Source: Pontibacillus chungwhensis BH030062
GTDB taxonomy: Bacteria > Bacillota > Bacilli > Bacillales > BH030062
DNA: 64,000 bases
Direction: 5' to 3'
NCBI RefSeq assembly: GCF_000770675.1
Contig: NZ_AVBG01000008.1
Coordinates: 1-64,000, forward strand
Every line of letters starts with the position of its first letter. The first letter of the stretch is position 1. The position numbers were made by a program, and so were the translations under genes. Positions 9,149 through 17,807 of this stretch are shown here, piece by piece. Under the pieces are notes generated by a model, which was not told the DNA's origin, did no database searches, and saw only the letters and a list, made by a program, of their open reading frames with translations.

Positions 9149-9748
9149 CTATTGAACTGCTTCTTTTTTAGCGGTCCCAACCTTATAATAGTCTAAGAAA
9201 TTACGAAGGAGTTTCTTACCATGTTCGGTTAAGATCGATTCAGGGTGAAACTGAACGCCTTCCACTGCAAAATCCATGTGACGAACTCCCATTAAGTCAC
9301 CCTCTGGCGTACGCGCGGTAACTTCCAGACTCTGTGGCAACGTTACTTCACTTCCAATTAATGAATGGTAACGAGCCACGGTAAATGGAAGAGGAACTTG
9401 ATTATAGATGCTACGTCCATCATGTAAAACGAGCGAAGTCTTGCCATGGAACAACTCTTTCGCTCGACCGATTTCCCCACCAAACGCTTGAATAATCGTT
9501 TGATGCCCCAGGCAAACGCCTAAGATCGGCGTGACACCAGCAAATTGTCGAACGACCTCCAGGCAAATCCCAGCCTCATTTGGACTACACGGACCAGGAG
9601 ATAAGATAATGGCATCAGGCGCCATAGCTCTAATCTCCTCAATACTCACCTCGTCATTTCTCCTTACTGTGATATCTCCATAAATCTCACCTACATATTG
9701 AACTAAGTTATATGTGAAAGAGTCATAGTTATCAATCATTAAGATCAT
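9149..9748 (-). CDS. trpG: Anthranilate/para-aminobenzoate synthase glutamine amidotransferase
   Basis: Glutaminase subunit (199 residues) that feeds ammonia to TrpE and possibly to PabB. Class I GATase motifs: MIDNYDSFTYNLVQYVGE at the start, LSPGPCSPNEAG, the nucleophile in GVCLGHQ, and the His-Glu pair in VEGVQFHPES. It is the last gene of the trp operon, unlike B. subtilis where trpG/pabA sits in the folate operon. The start at 9748 follows AGGAGAG; an upstream in-frame extension has no site. Its ribosome site lies inside a run of (G/U)AG triplets, so it is probably under TRAP translational control. Confidence 0.92.
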   Translation of the reverse strand: MILMIDNYDSFTYNLVQYVGEIYGDITVRRNDEVSIEEIRAMAPDAIILSPGPCSPNEAGICLEVVRQFAGVTPILGVCLGHQTIIQAFGGEIGRAKELFHGKTSLVLHDGRSIYNQVPLPFTVARYHSLIGSEVTLPQSLEVTARTPEGDLMGVRHMDFAVEGVQFHPESILTEHGKKLLRNFLDYYKVGTAKKEAVQ

Positions 9749-9753
9749 ATTTA

Positions 9754-9781
9754 CTCTCCTATTCTCGGCTATTCTCGGCTC
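9754..9781 (-). promoter_or_regulatory. Candidate TRAP-binding site over the trpG ribosome binding site
   Basis: Reading the minus strand from 9781, six triplets GAG, GAG, UAG, GAG, UAG, GAG follow each other with exactly two bases between each (start-to-start 5 nt). The last two cover the AGGAGAG ribosome site of trpG. This is the geometry recognised by the tryptophan-activated TRAP ring, which in B. subtilis represses trpG translation by covering a similar run of triplets. TRAP itself (mtrB) is not in the window. Confidence 0.8.
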
Positions 9782-9791
9782 CAAAGGAATA

Positions 9792-10613
9792 TTATTCGTT
9801 GCCTTTAACTAACTGCTCCACTTCACTCTGTAACTCTTGCAACGCTCCTGCTCTAGTCCCTTCATTTGATAGAGCTTCACGATGAGCGTCGATTAATTTA
9901 ATGATTTTACTTCCAATAATGACACCGTCGCTATGTCCTTGAACGAGCTTGACTTGTTCATAGCTCGAAATCCCAAACCCAACCGCTACAGGTACTTGGC
10001 TATATTGCTTCACCTTCTCTAAGAAAGAAGCGATATCAGGGTTCATATCCTTTCGTTCACCCGTTACACCAAGGGAGGAAACACAGTAAAGGAACCCTTT
10101 TGCTTGCTCTGCAATGCGCTTAATGCGTTCTTCAGAATTTGGAGCCACAAGGGATATGAGCTCTACCCCGTACTGTTCTGTAAATCCCCGAATATCTTCA
10201 CTTTCTTCTAGCGGAATATCTGGAATGAGTAACCCATCAACATCATTTTCTTCCATCGCCTTCGCGAAAGCTTCAAGACCATATCGTAATACAGGATTGT
10301 AGTACGTAAATAGGACAACCGGAATAGTGACTCCGCGCTCCCTCATCTTTGGAACCAGCTTCATCGCTTCTGTCAGGTTCATTCCTTGCGCCAGAGCTCT
10401 ACCTGCTGCTTCTTGTATCGTTGGTCCATCAGCTAAAGGGTCTGAATAAGGAACGCCTAGTTCTAATACATCAGCTCCACTTTGCTGCATGGTGTATGCA
10501 ATCTCAACAGTGGCCTCAGGAGTCGGGTCTCCACCCATGATAAACGGTATAAATAAATCCTTCTCGCGCTTCAATCTCTTTTGAAAACGTGTTTGTTCGA
10601 CCATTTGCGTCAT
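9792..10613 (-). CDS. trpA: Tryptophan synthase alpha subunit
   Basis: Splits indole-3-glycerol phosphate to indole and glyceraldehyde 3-phosphate, and channels indole to TrpB. 273 residues. The catalytic glutamate and aspartate are in LELGVPYSDPLADGPTIQ; phosphate-binding parts GFGISSYEQV and GVIIGSKIIKL are present. Its ribosome site (GGAGGGG) overlaps the trpB stop codon, four bases apart, so the two subunits are translationally linked. Confidence 0.95.
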   Translation of the reverse strand: MTQMVEQTRFQKRLKREKDLFIPFIMGGDPTPEATVEIAYTMQQSGADVLELGVPYSDPLADGPTIQEAAGRALAQGMNLTEAMKLVPKMRERGVTIPVVLFTYYNPVLRYGLEAFAKAMEENDVDGLLIPDIPLEESEDIRGFTEQYGVELISLVAPNSEERIKRIAEQAKGFLYCVSSLGVTGERKDMNPDIASFLEKVKQYSQVPVAVGFGISSYEQVKLVQGHSDGVIIGSKIIKLIDAHREALSNEGTRAGALQELQSEVEQLVKGNE

Positions 10614-10617
10614 CGTG

Positions 10618-11808
10618 TTACCCCTCCTGAAATTGTTCCATAATCGTATTCATATCTTTGTCTCCTCGACCAGATACGTTAATTACAATGGTTTCGCTAG
10701 GATCCATTTGTTTTGCTTCCTTAACGGCTTGAGCAATGGCGTGAGCACTCTCAATAGCTGGAATAATCCCCTCTGCCTGAGAAAGGGTCTTTACAGCTTC
10801 TAACGCTTCAGCATCTGTAATGGATTCGTAACGTACGCGCCCGGAACTGTGCAAGTAAGCATGCTCTGGCCCGATACCAGGATAGTCAAGTCCAGCTGAA
10901 ATGGAATAAGGCTCTACGATTTGGCCGTGATCATCCTGAATTAAATACGTCATAGAACCATGAATAATTCCTTGTGTTCCATTAAGAAGCGTTGCTGCGT
11001 GATCAGGCGTATCGATTCCTTTACCAGCCGCTTCTACACCAACAAGCTCCACATCGTCCTCTAAAAATGGATAGAACATGCCAATGGCATTGCTTCCTCC
11101 ACCTACGCATGCGTAAATTCGATCAGGAAGACCCCCTTCCTTTTCTTTGAACTGACGCTTCGTTTCATCGCCAATGACCCGCTGGAAATCGCGAACCATC
11201 TTCGGATATGGGTGTGGACCTACAACAGATCCGATTAGATAATAATGATCATCACAGTGAGCAACCCAGTAACGAATCGCTTCATTAGTGGCATCTTTCA
11301 ACGTCTTGTCACCAGAAGAGACAGAGATGACTTCCGCTCCTAACAACTGCATACGAAATACATTTAGCTGCTGGCGTTCAATATCTTTCTCTCCCATGAA
11401 GACCTTACATTCTAACCCGAGCTTCGCAGCTACGGTAGCAGATGCGACACCATGTTGACCGGCACCTGTTTCAGCTATAATCTTTTTCTTGCCCATTCTT
11501 TTGGCAAGAAGGGCCTGACCAATCGCATTGTTAAGTTTATGAGCTCCTGTATGATTTAAATCTTCACGTTTCAGATAGATCTGCGCTCCACCTAATGTCT
11601 TCGTGAGCTGATCGGCATAAGTAAGAGCCGTTGGACGACCACTATAATGCTCTAATTCATTCCGGTATTCTTCCTGAAAGCTCTCATCTTTCATAGCTTC
11701 ATCAAGCGCATCTTGAATCTCTTTTAACGGAGCCATTAACGTCTCAGGTACAAATTGACCTCCATAATCACCATAACGGCCTCTATTATCCGGATATACG
11801 ACTGACAT
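10618..11808 (-). CDS. trpB: Tryptophan synthase beta subunit
   Basis: PLP enzyme joining indole and serine to tryptophan, 396 residues, typical length. The PLP lysine is in [19 protein letters not shown], the phosphate loop is [12 protein letters not shown], and [16 protein letters not shown] is the usual N-terminus. It overlaps the end of trpF by 23 bp and uses AGGGGG as ribosome site inside trpF. Confidence 0.95.
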   Translation of the reverse strand: MSVVYPDNRGRYGDYGGQFVPETLMAPLKEIQDALDEAMKDESFQEEYRNELEHYSGRPTALTYADQLTKTLGGAQIYLKREDLNHTGAHKLNNAIGQALLAKRMGKKKIIAETGAGQHGVASATVAAKLGLECKVFMGEKDIERQQLNVFRMQLLGAEVISVSSGDKTLKDATNEAIRYWVAHCDDHYYLIGSVVGPHPYPKMVRDFQRVIGDETKRQFKEKEGGLPDRIYACVGGGSNAIGMFYPFLEDDVELVGVEAAGKGIDTPDHAATLLNGTQGIIHGSMTYLIQDDHGQIVEPYSISAGLDYPGIGPEHAYLHSSGRVRYESITDAEALEAVKTLSQAEGIIPAIESAHAIAQAVKEAKQMDPSETIVINVSGRGDKDMNTIMEQFQEG

Positions 11809-12445
11809 GATGTGTCCCCCTCACAAATTTACTCATCTTATCTAGATCTTTAGCTTCATCTGTCTCAATCCCTGAAGAAACATCAATACCTTCAGGCTTT
11901 AACTTTACTAATTCACGCACATTTTCATCTGTTACGCCCCCAGCTATAAAGCAAGGTACGCCTTGTCTTTTCCCCTCTTCTATATAGAAAGGAGCCTGCC
12001 CCCAGTCAAAGCGAACACCTGAACCGCCCCAGTGTCCTTTCACTTTAGAGTCGACCACGTATCCGTCAACTACACCTTGAAACAAGCCCATTCTTTCGAG
12101 CGCGTCTTCAGAGTGATGGATTGCCTTCCAAACCGGTTTCTTAAATCGTTCTTTAATAGCTAGGACTTCAGACAACGTCTCCGTTCCATGCAGTTGTATA
12201 ATATCTAAATGAGTCAGGTGCAGGGCTTCTTCAATATCAGCGATGGACGGATTTACGAATACACCCACTATTTGCTGATCCTCACTTAAAGGCGACCGCT
12301 CTAACCAGTCTGCAACCTGCTCGGGAAGAACTTGGCGTTTACTTTCAGCAAAGATTACACCTACGTAAGGGACACCTGACTGAATAGAATTCTTTAGGTC
12401 CTCAAAGCTTCGGTTCCCACAAAATTTAAGAGCGGTTTTACTCAT
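11786..12445 (-). CDS. trpF: Phosphoribosylanthranilate isomerase
   Basis: Amadori isomerase of the tryptophan pathway, 219 residues. The catalytic cysteine is in LKFCGNRS (K-F/I-C-G motif) and the catalytic Asp region is [15 protein letters not shown]. The ATG at 12445 overlaps the trpC stop as ATGAGTAA, the same stop-start coupling used at two other junctions of this operon. An in-frame GTG three codons upstream would sit on the ribosome site, so it is rejected. Confidence 0.93.
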   Translation of the reverse strand: MSKTALKFCGNRSFEDLKNSIQSGVPYVGVIFAESKRQVLPEQVADWLERSPLSEDQQIVGVFVNPSIADIEEALHLTHLDIIQLHGTETLSEVLAIKERFKKPVWKAIHHSEDALERMGLFQGVVDGYVVDSKVKGHWGGSGVRFDWGQAPFYIEEGKRQGVPCFIAGGVTDENVRELVKLKPEGIDVSSGIETDEAKDLDKMSKFVRGTHHVSRISG

Positions 12446-13202
12446 GATGTACACGTCCTAACATGTTGTGAATTTGTTTTGTAGCATTGTTCTCACGCAT
12501 GAGAGCCTCTCCGACAAGAATTGCTTTGGCTCCTGCTTGTTTCACCCGCTTCACATCTTCATAAGAGAATAGACCACTTTCACTAACGACAAGGCTACCT
12601 TCAGGAATTAACTTGGCAATCTTTTCTGTTTGCTCTAGAGTCGTTTTAAAAGTTGTTAAATCTCGGTTATTCACGCCAATAATCTTCGGTTGAAAAACAT
12701 CAAGAATGCGCTCGAGCGTTTCCGCTGCATGAACTTCCACCAAAGCATCGAGACCTAACTCTGCGGCTTTTTGATAAAGTTCGTAAAGCTTCTGAGGTTC
12801 TAACACTTCTCCTATAAGAAGAATCGCGTCTGCCCCTATCCGTGCACTCTCTTCCACTTGGAGCTCATCTATAATAAAGTCTTTACGTAAAACAGGGACT
12901 GTGACGTGTTGCTTAACTGCCGTTAGGTCTTCCCTCTTTCCTTGGAAGTAGGTCTGATCGGTAAGAACAGATATCGCACTAGCTCCTGCTTCATTATATA
13001 TAGTAGCAATTTCGACAGGACGGAAGTCTTCACGAATTACACCCTTAGATGGAGATGCCTTTTTCACTTCAGCAATGAGCGAAACGGGATCTTCGCCCGT
13101 ACTTAACGCTTCATAAAAGGAACGCTTTTCCACTTCTGCTTGTTCAGGTAATGAAAGAATACTCAATTCTTCTTTCTTCGTTTCAATGATTCGATTAAGC
13201 AT
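12438..13202 (-). CDS. trpC: Indole-3-glycerol phosphate synthase
   Basis: Ring-closing enzyme making indole-3-glycerol phosphate, 254 residues. Family motifs [28 protein letters not shown] and VSESG are all present, including the catalytic lysines and glutamates. It starts at ATGCTTAA overlapping the trpD stop. It is not fused to trpF, as is usual in Bacillales. Confidence 0.95.
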   Translation of the reverse strand: MLNRIIETKKEELSILSLPEQAEVEKRSFYEALSTGEDPVSLIAEVKKASPSKGVIREDFRPVEIATIYNEAGASAISVLTDQTYFQGKREDLTAVKQHVTVPVLRKDFIIDELQVEESARIGADAILLIGEVLEPQKLYELYQKAAELGLDALVEVHAAETLERILDVFQPKIIGVNNRDLTTFKTTLEQTEKIAKLIPEGSLVVSESGLFSYEDVKRVKQAGAKAILVGEALMRENNATKQIHNMLGRVHHE

Positions 13203-14220
13203 AACGAGCTCCCTCCAGCGTGTGTCGCAATGATTGGTAATAATGATGAACCGTTTTATTCATTAATGCCTTCTGAACTTCTTGTACCCCTTCTTCTATA
13301 GAAGAAACTCTTCCTCCTACATAAAGACCAGCACCAGCGTTCAGGATAACAATATCTCTCGCACTCTCATTTGCGGTTCCTTCAAAGATTGCCTGTATGA
13401 GATTAGCACTCTCTAGTGAATTCTTGACTTGTACATCTTCTAAACGCCCACGCTTCAGACCAAATTGCTCGGGCTCAACAGTCGTTCTCGTCACAACACC
13501 TTCTTTTAATTCCACCACGTTCGTTTGTTCTGCAATCGAAAATTCATCTAAGCCATCTTTTCCAGTTACAAGCAGAACATGCTCAGATCCAAGTTCGTGC
13601 AAAGTATGAGCCAACTTCTCTCCAAGAGAGGTATCATAAATCCCGATCACTTGATGTCTAGCGTTAGCAGGATTTGATAAAGGACCTAGTACATTAAAGG
13701 CTGTTCGAAAGCCCAGTTCCCGTCTTGCTGTTACAGCATGCTTCATGGCTTGATGATAATTTGGAGCAAATAAAAACGTCATCCCTGTAGTCTCCAGCAT
13801 TTCAGCCGCTTGTTCAGCTGTTGTATCAACCGGCACTCCGAGATACTCCAGGACGTCAGCACTTCCACTTGCAGATGATACTTTTCGGTTTCCGTGCTTT
13901 GCGACTTTCACATCCATTGAAGCTAGGACGATTGCAACGGCTGTTGAGATATTAAATGTAGACAAACCATCTCCGCCCGTTCCACAAGTATCTACAACTA
14001 CCTCTTCTGAATGCTGAATCGTTCGCATGTGCTTACGCATTCCTTTAGTAAATCCTAGTAGTTCTTCGACCGTTTCTCCACGAAAACGCAAGATTGACAG
14101 AAAACTAGCCAGCTGCTCTGTACCGATTTCTCCTTGCATGATAAGATCCATAATCTGAAAGGCCTCTTGTTCTGTTAAAGTCTCTTCATTTAACAGTCGG
14201 TTTAGGGTTGCTTTAAGCAT
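13195..14220 (-). CDS. trpD: Anthranilate phosphoribosyltransferase
   Basis: Adds phosphoribose to anthranilate, 341 residues. The PRPP loop is [28 protein letters not shown] and [16 protein letters not shown] are classical signatures. The start is the ATG at 14220, inside ATGCTTAA overlapping the trpE stop and preceded by AGGAGGAG; an in-frame ATG 18 codons upstream lies well inside trpE and is unlikely. Confidence 0.95.
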   Translation of the reverse strand: MLKATLNRLLNEETLTEQEAFQIMDLIMQGEIGTEQLASFLSILRFRGETVEELLGFTKGMRKHMRTIQHSEEVVVDTCGTGGDGLSTFNISTAVAIVLASMDVKVAKHGNRKVSSASGSADVLEYLGVPVDTTAEQAAEMLETTGMTFLFAPNYHQAMKHAVTARRELGFRTAFNVLGPLSNPANARHQVIGIYDTSLGEKLAHTLHELGSEHVLLVTGKDGLDEFSIAEQTNVVELKEGVVTRTTVEPEQFGLKRGRLEDVQVKNSLESANLIQAIFEGTANESARDIVILNAGAGLYVGGRVSSIEEGVQEVQKALMNKTVHHYYQSLRHTLEGARYA

Positions 14221-15736
14221 AGTTGGTCTCCTCCTCGTGAGATTTCGTTCCAAACAGTTCTTCTGCTTGATCAATGGTCTGTAATAGCGCGCTTGCTTTA
14301 TTCACCGTTTCCTGCCATTCTTTCTCAGGATCGGAATCAGCTACAACACCTGCGCCAGCCTGCACGTGAGCCATTTGATCTTTAAGTAGAATTGTTCTAA
14401 TCGCAATACACGAGTCGAGGTTTCCATCAAAGCCAAAGTAAACGACGCCCCCGCCATATACGTTACGGGCAGTCGGCTCAAGCTCTTGTAAGATTTCCAT
14501 AGCTCTGATTTTAGGAGCTCCTGATAACGTTCCTGCCGGAAAAGCTGACTGAAATGCTTCAATCGGATGCGTCCCCGGGCTTAAGTGCCCCGTAACTTTA
14601 CTAATCATATGCATAACCCTTGAGAACTTCATGATTTCAGAAAGCACCGGGGTTCTGACTGTTCCAAAAGAAGCTACTCGACCTACATCATTTCTCGCTA
14701 GGTCCACTAACATGTAGTGTTCTGATCTCTCTTTCTCATCTTGGAGAAGGTCTTCTGCCAAAGCATCATCTTCTTCTTCTGTTTCCCCACGCTTACGTGT
14801 GCCAGCTATGGGATGGATTTCGATTTCATCATCAGCTACCTGAATTAAACGTTCGGGGGAACTACCAATCAATTCATAATCCTGGTAGTTAATATAAAAC
14901 ATATAAGGTGATGGATTCACATGGCGTAATACACGATACAACTGAAGTCCATCAACACTCACTTTCTTTGAAAATCGTTGGGATAATACAGATTGAAATA
15001 TGTCTCCTGCGCGAATGTATTCCTTAATTTTCTCTACATCTTCTTTATATTTGCTCTTCTCATAGTTCGTCTCAACACCCTCGAGACTGTTTGCTTTACT
15101 ATGGTTATGAAAAGCTAAAAATGGCTGCGCCTCTTGTGTTGAGGAAAGCTTTGACAAAAGTTCATTGACCGTATTCACAGCCTCGTCGTACTTTTGACGA
15201 AGTGTATCTTCGTCATCACCCTCGTTTCGAACAAATCGAACAAGAGTTAGCTCATTCGACTTATGGTCGTAAGCCAATAAGGTTCGACAAAACAAAAAGT
15301 GATAATGAGGCATATTTAAGTCGTCATAAAGAGGAGCTGGTATCTTCTCCATATCAGAAATGGCGTCATAAGAAACAAATCCTACTCCCCCGCCGTGAAA
15401 TGGCAATGGGACATCCGGGAGTTTCACCTGTAGTCGATCAAAAACTTGATCAAAACCATCTTGAAGGGAATCTGCTTCTGTTGTTTCTTGCCGATCTTCA
15501 TCATAAAACGAAATTCGGCCATTCGTTTCTGTCATTGTAATAAATGGGTGTAATCCAATAAAGGAATATCGAGACCAAGAGGAGGTATGGTCTCCGCTTT
15601 CTAATAAATAAACCGCTTCTTCGCGCAAGCGTTCATACATTTGAATGGGGGTTACGGTATCACTATAACACTGATACGTAACGGGAACCGTCTTATGGGT
15701 AGACGACTCCTGTAAAAATTGAAGTATGTCTTTCAT
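14213..15736 (-). CDS. trpE: Anthranilate synthase component I
   Basis: Chorismate-using subunit of anthranilate synthase, 507 residues. The tryptophan feedback region is LLESGDHTSSWSRYSFIG. The catalytic chorismate-binding domain shows IAGTRKRGETEEED, LVDLARNDVGRV and GTLSGAPKIRAMEIL. The start at 15736 has GGAGAGGTGAG in front; the in-frame ATG 31 codons upstream lies in the leader and has no site. It is the first gene of the seven-gene operon. Translation is probably controlled by a hairpin covering this ribosome site (15741-15774), and the leader carries a long TRAP-type triplet array. Confidence 0.95.
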   Translation of the reverse strand: MKDILQFLQESSTHKTVPVTYQCYSDTVTPIQMYERLREEAVYLLESGDHTSSWSRYSFIGLHPFITMTETNGRISFYDEDRQETTEADSLQDGFDQVFDRLQVKLPDVPLPFHGGGVGFVSYDAISDMEKIPAPLYDDLNMPHYHFLFCRTLLAYDHKSNELTLVRFVRNEGDDEDTLRQKYDEAVNTVNELLSKLSSTQEAQPFLAFHNHSKANSLEGVETNYEKSKYKEDVEKIKEYIRAGDIFQSVLSQRFSKKVSVDGLQLYRVLRHVNPSPYMFYINYQDYELIGSSPERLIQVADDEIEIHPIAGTRKRGETEEEDDALAEDLLQDEKERSEHYMLVDLARNDVGRVASFGTVRTPVLSEIMKFSRVMHMISKVTGHLSPGTHPIEAFQSAFPAGTLSGAPKIRAMEILQELEPTARNVYGGGVVYFGFDGNLDSCIAIRTILLKDQMAHVQAGAGVVADSDPEKEWQETVNKASALLQTIDQAEELFGTKSHEEETNYA

Positions 15737-15740
15737 CGAT

Positions 15741-15774
15741 CTCACCTCTCCATAAAAATTCATGGAGAATGAGA
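15741..15774 (-). promoter_or_regulatory. trpE ribosome-site-covering hairpin
   Basis: On the minus strand, a 7 bp stem (TCTCCAT at 15768-15762 with ATGGAGA at 15753-15747, 8-base loop) ties up the 5' half of the trpE ribosome site GGAGAGGTGAG (15751-15741). Its upstream arm lies within TCTCATTCTC (15774-15765), which is perfectly complementary over 10 bases to GAGAATGAGA inside the triplet array (15872-15863). TRAP binding to the array would release TCTCATTCTC to close the ribosome site; free array RNA would hold it away. Confidence 0.7.
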
Positions 15775-15819
15775 GGGCTTGAGGATAAATATATGGGGAA
15801 CCATCCTTATTTGATGGAC

Positions 15820-15970
15820 CTATTCTCAACTCAACTCAACTAAAAACTCCTCAACTCACCTATCTCATTCTCAACTCACCTAAACTAATCTCTTCTACTT
15901 AACATCATACTAATCTTCTCTACTCTACATACATCTCTTTGCCTAAATTTCTCTAATCTAATCTCTTCTA
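15820..15970 (-). promoter_or_regulatory. Long TRAP-type (G/U)AG triplet array in the trp leader
   Basis: The leader RNA of the trp operon contains about 24-25 GAG or UAG triplets within 151 nt, most separated by two bases, for example UAG-AA-GAG-AU-UAG-AU-UAG at the start and GAG-UU-GAG-UU-GAG-AA-UAG at the end. One TRAP ring of 11 or 12 subunits uses one triplet per subunit, so this array is about twice the length needed. I see no hairpin with a T-run after it, so transcription attenuation is not evident and control may be mainly translational. Confidence 0.85.
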
Positions 15971-15983
15971 AAACTTGTAAACA

Positions 15984-16012
15984 AGTGTAATACATGCCTC
16001 ACTCCATGTCAA
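15984..16012 (-). promoter_or_regulatory. trp operon promoter
   Basis: SigA-type promoter on the minus strand: TTGACA (16012-16007), 17-base spacer, TACACT (15989-15984). It would start the leader RNA just before the triplet array. The -10 box overlaps a perfect palindrome ACTTGTAAACAAGT (15973-15986), and another, GGACAGCTGTCC (16015-16026), lies just upstream of -35. Either could be an operator. Confidence 0.7.
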
Positions 16013-16164
16013 TCGGACAGCTGTCCAACATTTACGCGAATGCATTTATTGGAGATTGATTTCCCTTTTTAATATAATAAAGAAAAGAAATAATTGGGCA
16101 AGCTAGAAATAATATTGCCTGTTTATACATTTATAAGTGTCAGTTACAAAGGACGGGATTCAGA

Positions 16165-17652
16165 ATCGAAGAGCTATTTCAATCTAATCAAACCATACTG
16201 CTTATATCAATTTTATTAATAACAAGTGTTTTAGTCACCAAGTTCTCAACAAGACTAGGTGTACCGTCTCTTGTCTTGTTCATTGGAGTTGGAATGCTTG
16301 TTGGAAGTGACGGTCTTGGCTTTATTTATTTCGATAATGCCGGACTTGCTCAAACGGTCGGGACGTTTGCACTCATTGTTATATTGTTTGAAGGTGGACT
16401 AGAAACAAAGTGGGGCACGATAAAAAAGGTCGCAACGCCTGCATTAATCCTTGCTACAGTCGGGGTATTGATTACTTCAGCCCTTGTCGGTGTAGCCTCT
16501 AAATTTATATTTGATATTTCTTGGCTTGAAGCCTTGCTATTTGGCTCAATCGTCGGATCTACGGATGCTGCGGCCGTCTTCGCCGTATTAAGAGGGAAAA
16601 ATGTAAAAGGAAAAATTGAAGCAACTCTAGAAGCCGAGTCCGGGTCAAACGATCCCATGGCTGTTTTCTTAACCGTTTCATTTATTGAACTGATTAAACA
16701 ACCAGAAGCCAATTACTTCATTATTGCAGGCTCTTTCTTTTGGCAAATGGGCATTGGTTTACTTGTTGGCTTAGGTATCGGGAAGCTCGGGAGCATGGCA
16801 ATCAATCGAATAAATTTAGATTCTGGAGGACTCTATCCTTTATTTGCTCTTTCCTTTGCCTTACTTACATATAGCGTAAGTTCATTACTGCAAGCAAGTG
16901 GTTTACTCGCTGTGTACGCTGCAGCTCTTGTAATTGGTAATTCAGAATTAACCTATCGTCACTCTATTCTCCGTTTCAACGAAGGATTTACGTGGATGAT
17001 GCAAATTACGATGTTTGTCATACTAGGGTTACTCGTTTTCCCTTCTGAATTATTCACAACAGATGTAATTGGAAAAGGATTACTGCTATCGGTTATCCTC
17101 ATCTTCGTTGCTCGTCCAATTGCAGTCTTTATATCCCTTGGGACATTTTCTTTCTCTGTTAAAGAAAAATTCTTCTTGTCTTGGGCAGGACTGAGGGGAG
17201 CTGTACCGATCGTCTTAGCTACTTTTCCACTAATGGCAGACCTTGATGACAGCCAGTTGATCTTTAATGTTGTATTCTTTATCGTGCTTACTTCTACCCT
17301 TCTCCAAGGAGCTACTATTACACCGCTAGCTAAGAGATTAAAGCTTGCAGGTGAAGCACGAAACAACCCGGTTCATTCCCTTGAGCTCATCTCCATCGGT
17401 AAGGCTAACGTAGAACTTGTGGAATATGAGGTGACACCTACTACCTCCATTAATGGGCAGAACCTTGAGTCCATCGAATTCCCAGAAGGAACGCTCATTA
17501 ATGCGATTATACGTGGTGGAGATATTGTGACACCTTATGGCCAAACCGTCATTCAAGAAGGTGATGTATTATACATCCTTGTTTCCAAGAAGAACAAATC
17601 AGAATTACAACAGCTGTTGCAAGCCGAAACGCTTCACGCCCAAATTGAATAA
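16165..17652 (+). CDS. NhaP-type cation/proton antiporter with RCK_C domain
   Basis: Membrane antiporter (CPA1 type) exchanging K+ or Na+ for protons, 495 residues from the proposed start. About 12 helices; motifs KFSTRLGVPSLVLFIGVGML, the ion-site region FGSIVGSTDAAAVFAVL, and ESGSNDPMA. A cytosolic RCK_C/TrkA_C domain (about 410-490, IRGGDIVTPYGQTVIQEGDVL) follows and may sense a ligand. The reading frame is homologous well upstream of the first ordinary start (TTG 16276), through EELFQSNQTILLISILLITS, but no ATG, GTG or TTG exists in frame back to the stop at 16078-16080. AAAGGA at 16148-16153 points to ATC at 16165 as an unusual start; a sequencing error is the alternative. Confidence 0.8.
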   Translation: MEELFQSNQTILLISILLITSVLVTKFSTRLGVPSLVLFIGVGMLVGSDGLGFIYFDNAGLAQTVGTFALIVILFEGGLETKWGTIKKVATPALILATVGVLITSALVGVASKFIFDISWLEALLFGSIVGSTDAAAVFAVLRGKNVKGKIEATLEAESGSNDPMAVFLTVSFIELIKQPEANYFIIAGSFFWQMGIGLLVGLGIGKLGSMAINRINLDSGGLYPLFALSFALLTYSVSSLLQASGLLAVYAAALVIGNSELTYRHSILRFNEGFTWMMQITMFVILGLLVFPSELFTTDVIGKGLLLSVILIFVARPIAVFISLGTFSFSVKEKFFLSWAGLRGAVPIVLATFPLMADLDDSQLIFNVVFFIVLTSTLLQGATITPLAKRLKLAGEARNNPVHSLELISIGKANVELVEYEVTPTTSINGQNLESIEFPEGTLINAIIRGGDIVTPYGQTVIQEGDVLYILVSKKNKSELQQLLQAETLHAQIE

Positions 17653-17664
17653 CGTTTACCTAAT

Positions 17665-17700
17665 GGCACTTCGATTGAACCAAATCGGAGTGCTTTTTTT
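17665..17700 (+). terminator. Terminator of the antiporter gene
   Basis: Stem GGCACTTCGATT / AATCGGAGTGC with a small loop, followed by TTTTTTT at 17694-17700. Confidence 0.9.
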
Positions 17701-17753
17701 GCGTTTACGAAAGTCCTATCAAAAAGCGTTGTTGATTTTTTAAGATCCCCTAC

Positions 17754-17792
17754 AAAAAAATCCCCTGCAACTGTAAGGTTACAGGGGATTTT
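17754..17792 (-). terminator. Terminator of pbuG
   Basis: Stem ATCCCCTG / CAGGGGAT with an inner loop, followed on the minus strand by TTTTTTT. It lies 16 bp after the pbuG stop codon. Confidence 0.85.
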
Positions 17793-17807
17793 GAGGAGCT
17801 TGGCTCT

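Noticed and set aside
15780-15820. Possible terminator in the trp leader (CCATC/GATGG hairpin)
   Set aside because: The stem is only five pairs and no T-run follows, so it does not qualify as an intrinsic terminator.
16350-17366. Long antisense frames inside the antiporter and in the pbuG gene
   Set aside because: They lie wholly inside well-supported genes on the opposite strand, lack ribosome sites, and read as complement-biased sequence.
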